Of a DNA stretch of 64,000 nucleotides, positions 13,686 to 23,617 are shown in pieces (position 1 is the stretch's first letter; each line of letters begins with the position of its first letter). A program made the translations under genes and the position numbers. Below the pieces are notes generated by a model, which was not told the DNA's origin, made no database searches, and worked only from the letters and a program-made list of their open reading frames with translations. The stretch is from Trichoplax adhaerens (lineage: Eukaryota; Placozoa; Uniplacotomia; Trichoplacea; Trichoplacidae), in the NCBI RefSeq assembly GCF_000150275.1, contig NW_002060952.1, positions 1,799,737 to 1,863,736 of the forward strand. The letters are read 5' to 3'.

Positions 13686-16600
13686 ATCGTCACTAGCTGT
13701 AAATTGTAAATAATTACAGTACAAAAAGAATAACGTAAAAAAGCAACATGATATAGCAGAGATCAAGACTGCAACCAGATCTGGATATCGTCTAGGGGGA
13801 ATCGCTATAGCTGCGTAGCCATGCAGACAAGACATAACCATAATCGAGATTCCATACTATTAAGAAATCGACAATATCAACTTAGTTAAACATCCAAAGG
13901 CGATAACCGTTGTGAACTAATTAATAAATTTCTGTATTGGCTTTACCATGTACTTTTGAATAGTACCGACTTGATAATAAGATCTGAATGTTATATACAA
14001 TAAGTACAGATATAACATCATTATGGAAATATATGGTAACAGCAGCCCATCTTTTATTAACAATGGTACCATACTGTAATTAAAAAACAATATGTAATCA
14101 TTCACTATCGAAATATATCATCTCAATACACCGTAAACTATGGTTAAAAAAATTTAATACCTAAATGTTGCATAAAGGAGAAATAGTCCACTTTCAGCAG
14201 GATACCACGGCAGTAACAGGCTAGCCGGCCTTTCCGTAATGGTTCGATTACAATACAAAGCAGTCATGTAACGGATAGATTCTTAAACTTAATCATAAAT
14301 TAGTACTGATTACATACATGCAGGCTAGCAGTACAGATTTCTCATGGACTTGGTAAGAGAAAAGAAAGAACGCCAAAGATGAGTTGACCTAAATAAGTAT
14401 TTAATTGCTTAATTGGACGATGCATTGTCATCATACCAAGTTATATTATCAATTATCAGCTGCGGCACAAATGTTATAAACTAATTCTACCGTACTAACC
14501 AAAGCGAGTATGAACCTGTGCCGAGAAGGATATATAATCAAATGGATTGAAGAGGGTAAGACAGCCGCAACAGTTGCTAATAAGCTAATCAAGTCCATTT
14601 TCAATAGTTACGTAGTGAAAATAGGTTAATATTATTGTATACTATTATATCTCTTAGTTATCAATATTTCAGTACTTGTGTATCTTTGAAATAAATAAAT
14701 ACAACTTAACAATGTTAACCCGACGTACCTGAGGGCGACAAGAGTTTGCTGCGAGAAGATCTGGCGAAGTTTTATTAGAACATTTACGGTACACCAAACA
14801 TTAGACACCTTATCCTATTGTGAGTATGTACCATAGCATATTTATTAAAAATTTTGGTTCTATCATATCGTGGTAAAGTTGTACCAGATTATTATTAACT
14901 CTTAGACAATTTTTCAAAGATAAAACTTACTTCATATAATCCTCTATTGAACGGAAATAATCTTTTAACAAGCTGAGTGGCTTGATTTGTATCGAATAAA
15001 AATGGAAACCAGCAAACACCAAAGGTGATGATAACAGTTACTCCTAATGTAATAATTTTGAAAAACGGTTTCGACGAATGTAAACTTTTTCCCAGGAGAT
15101 AACAAAAAAATGGAAGGGAATGATACAACTCCATTTGTTTGTAGTTTAATGCTAGTGAAAAGGCGCATGCACCAAATACGTCATGGCCTCTAAATATGAA
15201 TAAAATTGCAATTAATGCCAAACCCAAGCTGCAGCAATTGTATCTGATAGACGGTTAAGGGCTACCTTAAGGTATTTACATATCGTAACGTAATAGTTTG
15301 TAATGTCCTATTAAGTACTCGATGAAATACCAGTATGTACAAAATTTAAATGAGGTATCTAGCAATAGATTATCGAGCGTAAAAGGAGATTATATCGTCA
15401 GAAGGCAGCACTGTTCACCTCAGATCAATTATAATGTATATGAGTATAAGTATGTACTTGATGTTAGGATACTGAAAGTGGCCGTGATCAATTAATAAGG
15501 AGGCTGGTTGTAATAACATTAACAAAGATAGAGAGAATCGCAGTATCCTTGATCGTTTGGCTAAGACCATATTACAAAAGAGTAATACCGGTATGATATA
15601 CAGGATTAAATCCACCATGACCACTATAATGATAATTATCAACAAAATAATTTCCAATTTGGTTTGATTCCAATTAGTGTAGCAATTGCAAGCAGAAAAC
15701 AAATCATAGCCATTTATGTTATTGCTGTAAGATATACGAGTCAATGGTATCACCTGTGTAGCGCATAAACAGCTGATGATTTGAGCTTTCATAACCATGA
15801 GATGTATTTAATTCTATCCATATAGGATTAATTCTTTTGGCGATTTGCCCGCAAATCCACATATGATAAGCTGTCAGTGGTGGATAATCGATACCCCAAT
15901 AACTTAAGTTGTTATTCGGCGACTCAAAATACCTGCAATCATTGATGTACTCCATATTATTAATGTAGCATTTAATATAAAGTAAGAAAATTCACCGTAG
16001 GCGAAACAGTAAGACCATACAGCTTTGAAGAATAAATCATCATCAAGGTGTGCTGTGTTTGCAATGAACACGGTTGGAAAGCTTGGATGGAGATTTATTG
16101 TGGCACTTTATGCTACAATCCAATTTAAGTGTACTCGTATACTAAGCATCATAAGTGAGCTTCTATGACCTACTGATTTACTCCAGCTATTCTACTACAG
16201 ATAGCACGAAAGCATATCACTGCAGTTATGTCAACTATTCAGCTATGTTATAGCATAAATATGATTGATTGATTACCATTGCTTCACTGGCAAATTGGTC
16301 GTTAATTCCATCCAATGACGTTGAGCCTCATAGTCGCCATACATCGGTGGTTTACCTTTACCTATAGTTTATTCATGATAGATTGAATAACAAGCAAAAA
16401 TTAGTGGGAGAGCATCCACTTCAATTCGTTATTCACGTACAAGTACATTGCAAAGAGTAGAATAATACACAGTAGTATTGTGGTGCTGAATAAAATTGCC
16501 GGGATTCAATGGATCACTATCCTTTATTCATTCCAATGTACTATTCATTATCATGTTATCCACCTGCACGAATGAAGGTGATAGAAATAATCTAAGGGTC

Positions 16601-16930
16601 AATTCATCATGATTGTAGAGAAGAAGGTGCACAGGCTTGGATTTGTGCAGTCGATATACTAATCTATAGTATTAGCTGGAGATTATGAGTGGAAACGACG
16701 ATCTGATGGTGCTAACGCGATTTGTCGACTCTAAGTGCTGGTAAGAGAATGAAACATCCACTTTGACGCATTACTTTATACTATACTTTAATCTAGAATA
16801 TGAAATGATTTATTTCATTTTGACCTGAGTACGGGTTTAAAGAGATACACCATCGAATTAATAAGGCTATTAGAGTTGCTATGATATTATCCAAAATAAA
16901 TCCATGGGGGTTGCTAAGAAATTCCGCCAT
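13644..16930 (-). CDS. ALG6: Dolichyl-P-Glc:Man9GlcNAc2-PP-dolichol alpha-1,3-glucosyltransferase
   Basis: Adds the first glucose to the lipid-linked N-glycan precursor in the ER lumen, using dolichyl-phosphate-glucose. Eleven exons on the minus strand: 16930-16825, 16361-16277, 15932-15754, 15623-15458, 15228-14931, 14814-14729, 14584-14500, 14388-14318, 14229-14161, 14073-13947, 13856-13644. They sum to 1485 nt (494 codons plus stop), close to the usual ~500 residues. All junctions are GT..AG and in phase. Family landmarks: [11 protein letters not shown] (exon 1), [14 protein letters not shown] with the catalytic-site Asp at residue 45, [12 protein letters not shown] (about 76-87), [18 protein letters not shown] (end of exon 4), [38 protein letters not shown] and [10 protein letters not shown] multi-pass GT-C fold protein. 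No breaks seen. The start at 16930 is the only ATG that gives the expected N-terminus. Confidence 0.96.
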
Positions 16931-17637
16931 AGTTTCCTTCGCTGCAATCGTAATACGTAACTACTATCATCGACTACTACAGTAGACAGAGTGATTGATC
17001 TACAGTACAGTACTGTAAACTATTACTCTAACACACTTCAATGTTACAATGGACAGTACTGTACAAGTGTACATACTCTACAGTACTGTACTGTATGTTG
17101 TGTATTGTACAGTACTGGACGGATAACCATCTACCGTGTGCCATACTGTACGGTGCACGGTAGCGGGTAAATTGAACTGAAATGCTTATCGTATAAACTT
17201 ATTGTTTCCATACGGCAACAATAAGTCTAAGAGCAACTGCGATAGCGGCTGCGCGACTTCAAGGGTTCAAACTCAAGCCTTTTTTTTCATACAGTACTAA
17301 AGACTATGAACTCCTTTGTAATTAAACTAAGAAATACCCAGGAAAACTGAATGAAAATGAGCTAAGAAATCGTCAATACACTCTATGAAACTTTAAATTT
17401 CGATAAGATCGATATACTTGATACATTTTCATAGTAGAAAACCTATTTCTCTGGTATTTTCTGAAGGAGATTTTCGTTTTCGCCAATGTCGGCCATGATT
17501 TCTTGCCAACTTTGCACTGTAGACCAGCGCAGTTAGTACTGTAGAGATCTCATCCACCAGCAATATTAACTTACTGTACAGTACTGTACAGTGTACAGTA
17601 TCAATTTATTAGTCGTCAAGCGAAGACGATACTGAAT
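16931..17637. other. ALG6 5' flank with dense palindromic GTAC tracts
   Basis: Contains ALG6 upstream sequence and clusters of self-complementary words: TACAGTACAGTACTGTA (17001-17017), GGACAGTACTGTACAAGTGT and CTACAGTACTGTACTGTA (17051-17095), TTGTACAGTACTGGA (17105-17119), ACTGTACGGTGCACGG (17144-17159), and TTACTGTACAGTACTGTACA with its continuation (17571-17600). No gene recognised. Confidence 0.7.
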
Positions 17638-18262
17638 ACTATTCAAAATGTCTTTAACTTCTCATTACATTATCTAGTATGAGTTTAATGTGACTAATGA
17701 TTCCATTTCTGTCATTAATATCGACTCATGTAATAACTTACAGTACACTGTACTATTCAAAATGTCTTCAAGTTCGCATTACATTATCTAGTATGAGTTT
17801 AATGCGACTATACTATTCAAAATGTCTTCAACATCTCATTACATTATCTAGTATGAGTTTAATGTGACCAATGATTCCATTTCTGTCATTAATATCGATT
17901 CATGTAATAAGTTGCAGTACACTATACTATTCAAAATGTCTTCAAGTTCGCATTACATTATCTAGTATGAGTTTAATGCGACCATACTATTCAATATGTC
18001 TTCAACTTCTCATTACATTATCTAGTATGAGTTTAGTGTGACTATACTGTACTATTCAAAATGTCTTCAACTTCTCATTACATTATCTAGTATGAGTTTA
18101 ATGTGACCAATGATTCCATTTCTGTCATTGATATCGACTCATGTAATGACTTACAGTACACTATACTATTCAAAATGTCTTCAACTTCTCATTCCATTAT
18201 CTAGTAGGAGTTTAATGTGACGAATAATTCCATTTCTATAATTAATATCGACTCATGTAATA
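17638..18262 (+). repeat. Satellite-like tandem array, seven 56-bp cores with alternating spacers
   Basis: The core runs from ACTATTCAAAATGTCTTCAA through TTATCTAGTATGAGTTTAAT. Cores begin at 17638, 17752, 17812, 17926, 17986, 18051 and 18165, so the steps are 114, 60, 114, 60, 65 and 114. The long step contains a second module with ATTCCATTTCTGTCATTAAT and ATCGACTCATGTAAT; the short step lacks it. Cores also alternate between an AACTTCTCATT...GTGAC form and an AAGTTCGCATT...GCGAC form. The array is therefore a higher-order repeat of a long and a short unit. Confidence 0.92.
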
Positions 18263-19013
18263 CGTTTGCGTTCATCATGTACAGCTTTACAGTGTATAGC
18301 GAAAGCTAAAACTTGTGGTACAGGACGTGATATTTTCGAAATTGGATCCTCAATTGTATGGATGATAAATCTTCATTTTATCCTTAGTCGGTTTATAGAA
18401 TTATTATACTGTCTGATGGTATGAGGTTCAATAATATACTATACTTAATAACAGTATTCCTCTTTCAAATATATTGCAAGATAGATCCGCAGTATATTTT
18501 TACAGCCATTCCGCCATGACGGTAAAGTAAATGCTTCAAATAGAATTACTCATTTAAATAAGCAATAAACAACAACTTTGACAGTAATGCATCATCAGCG
18601 GTTCGAAATAAAATAAATAAATAAATAACTCTGACTCGTTGACGCATTAAAATTGCTATTGTAATATTTTATCATGCTACTTTGAATACCACAAGAAAAA
18701 TTGAATTTTAAGTAATAACAAATTTGAAATTTTTACAGTAAATGATGTTATTTGCAATGTTTATCATAATTTTCGTTTCATTCGAATAAACAGTTACAAA
18801 GTTGAAATGTATAATACGCTCACTATATAAGTAGCCTAATGTACAACCTACTTATTTTTCATCTTATTTTTCAATAGATTATCGATCCTTTAGTTACGAG
18901 CAATAAATTCATTATATATATAAAGACAATAACATTCCATCTATCTGGCAATCTTAATCGGCGATATTTTGATTTATTGTACACGAGTTTTTAATACCTG
19001 CAAAATTCAAGCG
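18263..19013. other. 5' flank of the TPR gene
   Basis: AT-rich, with no recognised exon. The reading frame of the TPR gene stays open back to a TTG at 18969, but no ATG lies in that extension. A short upstream exon or 5' UTR intron cannot be excluded (an acceptor-like TTCAAG ends just before the ATG). Confidence 0.5.
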
Positions 19014-22000
19014 ATGTCTACAATTATTATTGATCCTGATCGAGTTCAATATTATGTCTGCCTTCTTCTTAGTGGCATATACTTACAGCAAAGTGAATGC
19101 GGGAAGGCTAAACAATTAGCAGAAAAAGCGCGAGAAATAGGCGAGAAGCTAAAGGATGAAATAATGATCGCTGAAAGTTTTCATAGATATGGTGACATTA
19201 AGCAAGTGGAAGGACATCTAAATGAAGCATTGAATAGTTATATAAAATCGGTTAATATAAAATTAGGGCATGTAGATGAATGTAATACGAGTATCGCTAA
19301 TTCGTATAAAGAGATAGGAATCATTCACTGTAGTCAATGTAATTATAAAGAGGCTATTTCGATGCTTGAAAAATCACTCGAAATTAGATTGTCAATCCAT
19401 GATCGCAATCATCCCGATGTTGCCGCATCATACAGCAATCTAGCAAATGTGTATTTAGATCAAGGCAAGCATGAAGAAGCTATTTCTATGTATGAGAAGT
19501 CTCTTAAAATTGCATTGTCAGTCTTTGGTCATAATCATCTCGATGTTGCCAAATCATATAATAATCTAGGAAATGTGTATTTGGATCAAGGTAAGCATGA
19601 AGAAGCCATTTCTATGTATCAGAAATCTCTCAAAATTACTTTATCAGTCTTTAGTCATAATCACCCCGATCTTGCCAAATCATATAATAATATGGGAGCT
19701 GCATATAGACATCAAGGCAAGTATGAACAAGCTATTTCCATGTATGAGAAGTCTCTCAAAATTATATTGTTAGTCTTTGGTAATAATCATCCCGATGCTG
19801 CTAAATCATATAACAACATGGCAGTTGTATATTTTAATCAAGGTAAGAATAAAGAGGCAATTTCTATGTATAATAAGTCTCTCAAAATTACATTATCAGT
19901 TTTTGGTCATAATCATCCCGATGTTGCTGCGTCATATAACAACATGGGAGTTGCACACAGACATCAAGGCAAGTATGAAGAGGCTATTTCTATGCATGAA
20001 AAGTCTCTCGAAATTCAATTGTCAGTTTTGGGTCATAGTCATCCCGATGTTGCCAAATCATATAACAACATAGGAGCTGCATATTTTAATCTAGGCAAAC
20101 ATGACAAAGCCATTTCTATGTATGAAAAGTCTCTTGAAATTCAATTGTCTGTCTTTGGTCATAATCACCCTGATGTTGCTGCATCATGTAACAACATGGG
20201 AGTTGTATACAGTAATCAAAGCAAGTATGAAGAGGCTATTTTTATGTATAAGAAATCTCTTAGAATTACTTTATCATTTTTTGGTCATAATCATTCCGAT
20301 GTTGCTAGATCATATAACAACATAGGAGCTGCATGTTTCAATCAAGGCAAATATGAAGAAGCTATTTCTATGTATGAGAAGTCACTTAAAATTCAATTGT
20401 CAGTCTTTGGTTATAGTCATTCCAGTGTTGCTCAATCATATAACAATATAGGATCTACATATTTTAATCTAGGCAAACATGAAGAGGCTATTTCTATGCT
20501 TGAAAAGTCACTTAAAATTCAATTGTCAGTCTTTGGCCATAATCATCCTGATGTTGCCAAATCATATAACGATTTAGGAAGTGTGTATTTAGATCTAGGC
20601 AAATATGAAGAGGCTATTTCTATTTATGAGAAGTCGCTCAGAATTCACTTTTCAGTCTTTGATCACAATCATTCCGATATTGCTACATCATATAACAATA
20701 TGGGGGAGGTCTATAAACATCAAGGCAAGCACGAAGAGGCTATTTCTATGTATAAGAAGTCACTCAAAATTCAATTGTCAGTTTATGGCTATAATCATCC
20801 CAGTGTTGCTACATCATATAACAACATGGGAGCTGCATATTCTAACCAAGGCAAGCATGAAGAAGCTATTTCTATGTGTGAGAAATCACTCAAAATTAGA
20901 TTGTCAGTCCTTGATCGTAATCACCCTGATGTCGCTGCATCATATAACAACCTAGGAAATGTATATTTAGATCAAGGTAAGTATGAAGAGGCTATTTATT
21001 TGTATAAGAAGTCTCTTGAAATTAGATTATCAGCCTTTGGTCATAATCATCGCGATGTTGCTGCGTCATATAACAATCTAGGAATTGTGTATGGTAATCA
21101 AGGCAAACATGAAGAGGCTGTTTATATGTATGAGAAGTCTCTCAAAATCAGATTATTAGTCTTTGGTAGTAATCATCCCAACGTTGCTACATCATATAAC
21201 AACATAGGAGAGGCATATAGACATCAAGGCAAGGATGAAGAGGCTATTTCTATGCATGAGAAGTCACTCAAAATTCAATTATCGCTTTTTGGCCATAATC
21301 ATCCCAATGTTTCTACATCATACAACAACATTGGAACAGTATATAATAATCAAGGAAAGCATAAAGAGGCTATTTCTATGTATGAGAAGTCTCTGAATAT
21401 TCAATTGTCAGTTTTTGGTCATAATCATCCTGATGTTGCTACATCATATAGCAATCTAGGAAATGTGTATTTAGATCAAGGCAAGCATGAAGAGGCTATT
21501 TCTATCTATGAGAAGTCTCTCAAAATCAGATTGTTAGTTTTTGGTCATAATCACTTCGATGTTGCCAAATCATATAACAACTTGGGAGCTGCATATGGAC
21601 ATCAAGACAAGCATGAAGAGGCTATTTCTATGTATAAGGAATCACTCAAAATTCAATTATCAGTCTTTGGTCATAACCATCCCGATGTTGCTACATCATA
21701 TAACAACATAGGAGAGGTATATAGACATCAAAGCAAGCACGATGAGGCTATTTATATATATGAGAAGTCTCTCAAAATTAGATTATCAGTCTTTGGTTAT
21801 GATCATCCTGATGTTGCCAAATCATATAATAATATGGGAGCTGCTTACTTAAATCAAGGTAAACATGAAGAGGCTACTTCTATGTATAAGAAGTCACTTA
21901 AAATTACATTGCGAATCTTTAGCCGTAATCATCCTGATGTTGCCAAATTATATAGCAATCTAGGAGATCTGTATGATAAACAAGGCAAGCATAAAGAGAG

Positions 22001-22733
22001 TATTTCTATGTATGAGAAATCTCTCAAAATTACATTGTTAGTCTTTGGTTCCAAGCATCCCGATGTTGCCAAATCATATAACAATCTAGGAAGTGTGTAT
22101 GATAATCAAGGCAAGTATGAAGAAGCTATTTCTATGTATGAGAAATCTCTCAAAATAACATTGTTAGTCTTCGGCCTTAATCATTCGGATGTTGCCAAAT
22201 CATATAACAACCTGGGAGCTGCATATAGACATCAAGGCAAGCATGAAGAGGCTATTTCTATGTATGAGAAGTCACTAAAAATTATATTGTCAGTCTTTGA
22301 CTGCAATCATCTCGACGTTGCAGTATTATACAACAATCTGGGAATTTTGTACTTAGATCAAGGCAAGTATGAAGAAGCTATTCATATGTACGAGAAGTCT
22401 CTCAAAATTAGATTGTTAGCCCTTGATCATAATCATCCCGATATTGCTAATTCGTATAATAACATAGGAGAGGCATATAGACATCAAGGCAAGCATAAAG
22501 AGGCTATTTCTATGCATGAGAAGTCACTCAAAATTCAGTTATTAGTCTTTGATCATAATCATCCCGATATTGCTGCATCGTACAACTATATAGGAGAGGC
22601 ATATAGACATCAAGACAAGCATAAAGAGGCTATTTCTATGTATGAGAAGTCACTCAAAATTAAATTGTCGCTCATTGATCACTATCATCCCGATGATGCT
22701 GCGTCGTACACAATTTATAAAATATGTATTTAG
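19014..22733 (+). CDS. Giant TPR-repeat protein (kinesin-light-chain-like TPRs), about 1239 residues
   Basis: A single open exon. I take the ATG at 19014 as start; the open frame extends upstream only to a TTG. After two diverged N-terminal TPR-like segments (residues about 1-90) come about 27 near-identical 42-residue units. The core is SYNNxGxxYxxQGKxEEAIS followed by xYEKSLKIxLSVFGHNHPDV. The DNA period is 126 bp. This NHPDVAxSYNN type is the TPR_12 / kinesin-light-chain class, a solenoid that binds peptides or other proteins; no enzymatic domain is visible. The last unit breaks off after HPDDAASY, where a frame change leads to a stop at 22731-22733. Decayed units continue beyond it, so the C-terminus looks recently truncated. 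Function is unknown; cytosolic location is inferred from the lack of signal and membrane segments. Confidence 0.9.
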   Translation: MSTIIIDPDRVQYYVCLLLSGIYLQQSECGKAKQLAEKAREIGEKLKDEIMIAESFHRYGDIKQVEGHLNEALNSYIKSVNIKLGHVDECNTSIANSYKEIGIIHCSQCNYKEAISMLEKSLEIRLSIHDRNHPDVAASYSNLANVYLDQGKHEEAISMYEKSLKIALSVFGHNHLDVAKSYNNLGNVYLDQGKHEEAISMYQKSLKITLSVFSHNHPDLAKSYNNMGAAYRHQGKYEQAISMYEKSLKIILLVFGNNHPDAAKSYNNMAVVYFNQGKNKEAISMYNKSLKITLSVFGHNHPDVAASYNNMGVAHRHQGKYEEAISMHEKSLEIQLSVLGHSHPDVAKSYNNIGAAYFNLGKHDKAISMYEKSLEIQLSVFGHNHPDVAASCNNMGVVYSNQSKYEEAIFMYKKSLRITLSFFGHNHSDVARSYNNIGAACFNQGKYEEAISMYEKSLKIQLSVFGYSHSSVAQSYNNIGSTYFNLGKHEEAISMLEKSLKIQLSVFGHNHPDVAKSYNDLGSVYLDLGKYEEAISIYEKSLRIHFSVFDHNHSDIATSYNNMGEVYKHQGKHEEAISMYKKSLKIQLSVYGYNHPSVATSYNNMGAAYSNQGKHEEAISMCEKSLKIRLSVLDRNHPDVAASYNNLGNVYLDQGKYEEAIYLYKKSLEIRLSAFGHNHRDVAASYNNLGIVYGNQGKHEEAVYMYEKSLKIRLLVFGSNHPNVATSYNNIGEAYRHQGKDEEAISMHEKSLKIQLSLFGHNHPNVSTSYNNIGTVYNNQGKHKEAISMYEKSLNIQLSVFGHNHPDVATSYSNLGNVYLDQGKHEEAISIYEKSLKIRLLVFGHNHFDVAKSYNNLGAAYGHQDKHEEAISMYKESLKIQLSVFGHNHPDVATSYNNIGEVYRHQSKHDEAIYIYEKSLKIRLSVFGYDHPDVAKSYNNMGAAYLNQGKHEEATSMYKKSLKITLRIFSRNHPDVAKLYSNLGDLYDKQGKHKESISMYEKSLKITLLVFGSKHPDVAKSYNNLGSVYDNQGKYEEAISMYEKSLKITLLVFGLNHSDVAKSYNNLGAAYRHQGKHEEAISMYEKSLKIILSVFDCNHLDVAVLYNNLGILYLDQGKYEEAIHMYEKSLKIRLLALDHNHPDIANSYNNIGEAYRHQGKHKEAISMHEKSLKIQLLVFDHNHPDIAASYNYIGEAYRHQDKHKEAISMYEKSLKIKLSLIDHYHPDDAASYTIYKICI

Positions 22734-22955
22734 ATTAAGGCAAGCATGAAGAAGCTTCTTCGATGTAAGGGAAATCACTCAAAATTCAATCCTCAGTTCG
22801 TTATCACAATTATTCTGATTTTGTCAAATCATATAACAAGATGAAAGTTGCATATAATAATCAGGGCAAATACGAACAGGTTATGTCTGTCCTGGAGAAA
22901 TCATTCAAAATTTTAACTGTCAGTTTTGATCTCAACTTTTGCGATATTGCTACGA
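22734..22955 (+). pseudogene. Decayed continuation of the TPR array
   Basis: Just past the stop the DNA still aligns with the 126-bp unit: GGCAAGCATGAAGAAGC at about 22739, TCACTCAAAATTCAAT at about 22774, AATCATATAACAA near 22827, AATAATCAGGGCAAATACGAA near 22855 and GAGAAATCATTCAAAATT near 22894. It carries a frame shift, in-frame TAA codons at Gln- and Tyr-like positions and more substitutions than the open array. About 1.7 units are recognisable. The array was longer and has lost its 3' end. Confidence 0.85.
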
Positions 22956-23249
22956 TTATACACGTATGTAGCAATATTTCACATTACTAAAGAGCATCAA
23001 TTAGCTTTTATGGTTGTAGAGAAAGACATATAAGTCGTATTAACGCTAATAGTAAGATGTTCGAAAGTCCAATAAATTAACGGGCATATGATGATACGAT
23101 CGACTGTGTGAGATTAGGGCTTTACTTTATCTTTAGCGACTAACCCAAAATTTAGACTCTTGCTATGTACGACATAAACTTAGGACCTAGTGTACAGTGC
23201 AAGCTATTAAAACGGTATAAGCGTTGGATATAATACAACAATTCGTCAA
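22956..23249. other. Spacer, nothing recognised
   Basis: Short AT-rich segment between the decayed TPR units and the next coding-like relic. No frame or motif is supported. Confidence 0.5.
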
Positions 23250-23617
23250 TTCTGGGGGATTTGTTTTTACGCCAAAGGTGATTTAAAGCTGGCGTGGATT
23301 GATGAATTATATTAAAAGCATGTTTTAGATCTTACCAATAAAGATGAAGTTAGTATGATATTTCCTATTCAATTTAACCACATTTACAAGAACGAGCGCA
23401 ACTAATCGAGCAAAAACAGTTTTGGGGTGATGTAACTTGAAAGCAATGATGTAGATGATATCGACTCTGTGATTTACAAGGGAAAGTAGGTCAAGGACTT
23501 TTCATCGAATTGAAAGATCGTGTCAAAGACGTTAGTGAGTTTACTGAGCTATCAGCAAAAACAACGGAAGAAGGGATTAAATTTGCCGAAGTTGCAGGAA
23601 AATTAAAGACAGGTTGA
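23250..23617 (+). pseudogene. Broken coding fragment of unknown family
   Basis: Three protein-like pieces follow one another in different frames: YAKGDLKLAWIDELY then stop (about 23260-23310), a piece with HVLDLTNKDEVSMIFPIQFN (about 23320-23410), and a longer piece from about 23470 with GKVGQGLFIELKDRVKDVSE and EEGIKFAEVAGKLKTG ending at TGA 23615-23617. The charged, helix-rich composition stands out from the AT-driven surroundings. I do not recognise the family. It may be the lost C-terminal part of the TPR gene or a dead neighbour. Confidence 0.4.

Noticed and set aside
17215-17288. tRNA-like B box GGGTTCAAACTC followed by a T run
   Set aside because: No matching A box at the right distance and no acceptor stem pairing, so it is not a tRNA gene.
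17638-18262. Possible CRISPR-like array
   Set aside because: The spacers are themselves repeated, the units are 56-114 bp, there are no cas genes and the context is an animal genome. It is satellite DNA.
19573-20955. Several long frames overlapping the TPR gene in another frame
   Set aside because: They are shadows created by the 126-bp repeat; the TPR frame explains the region.
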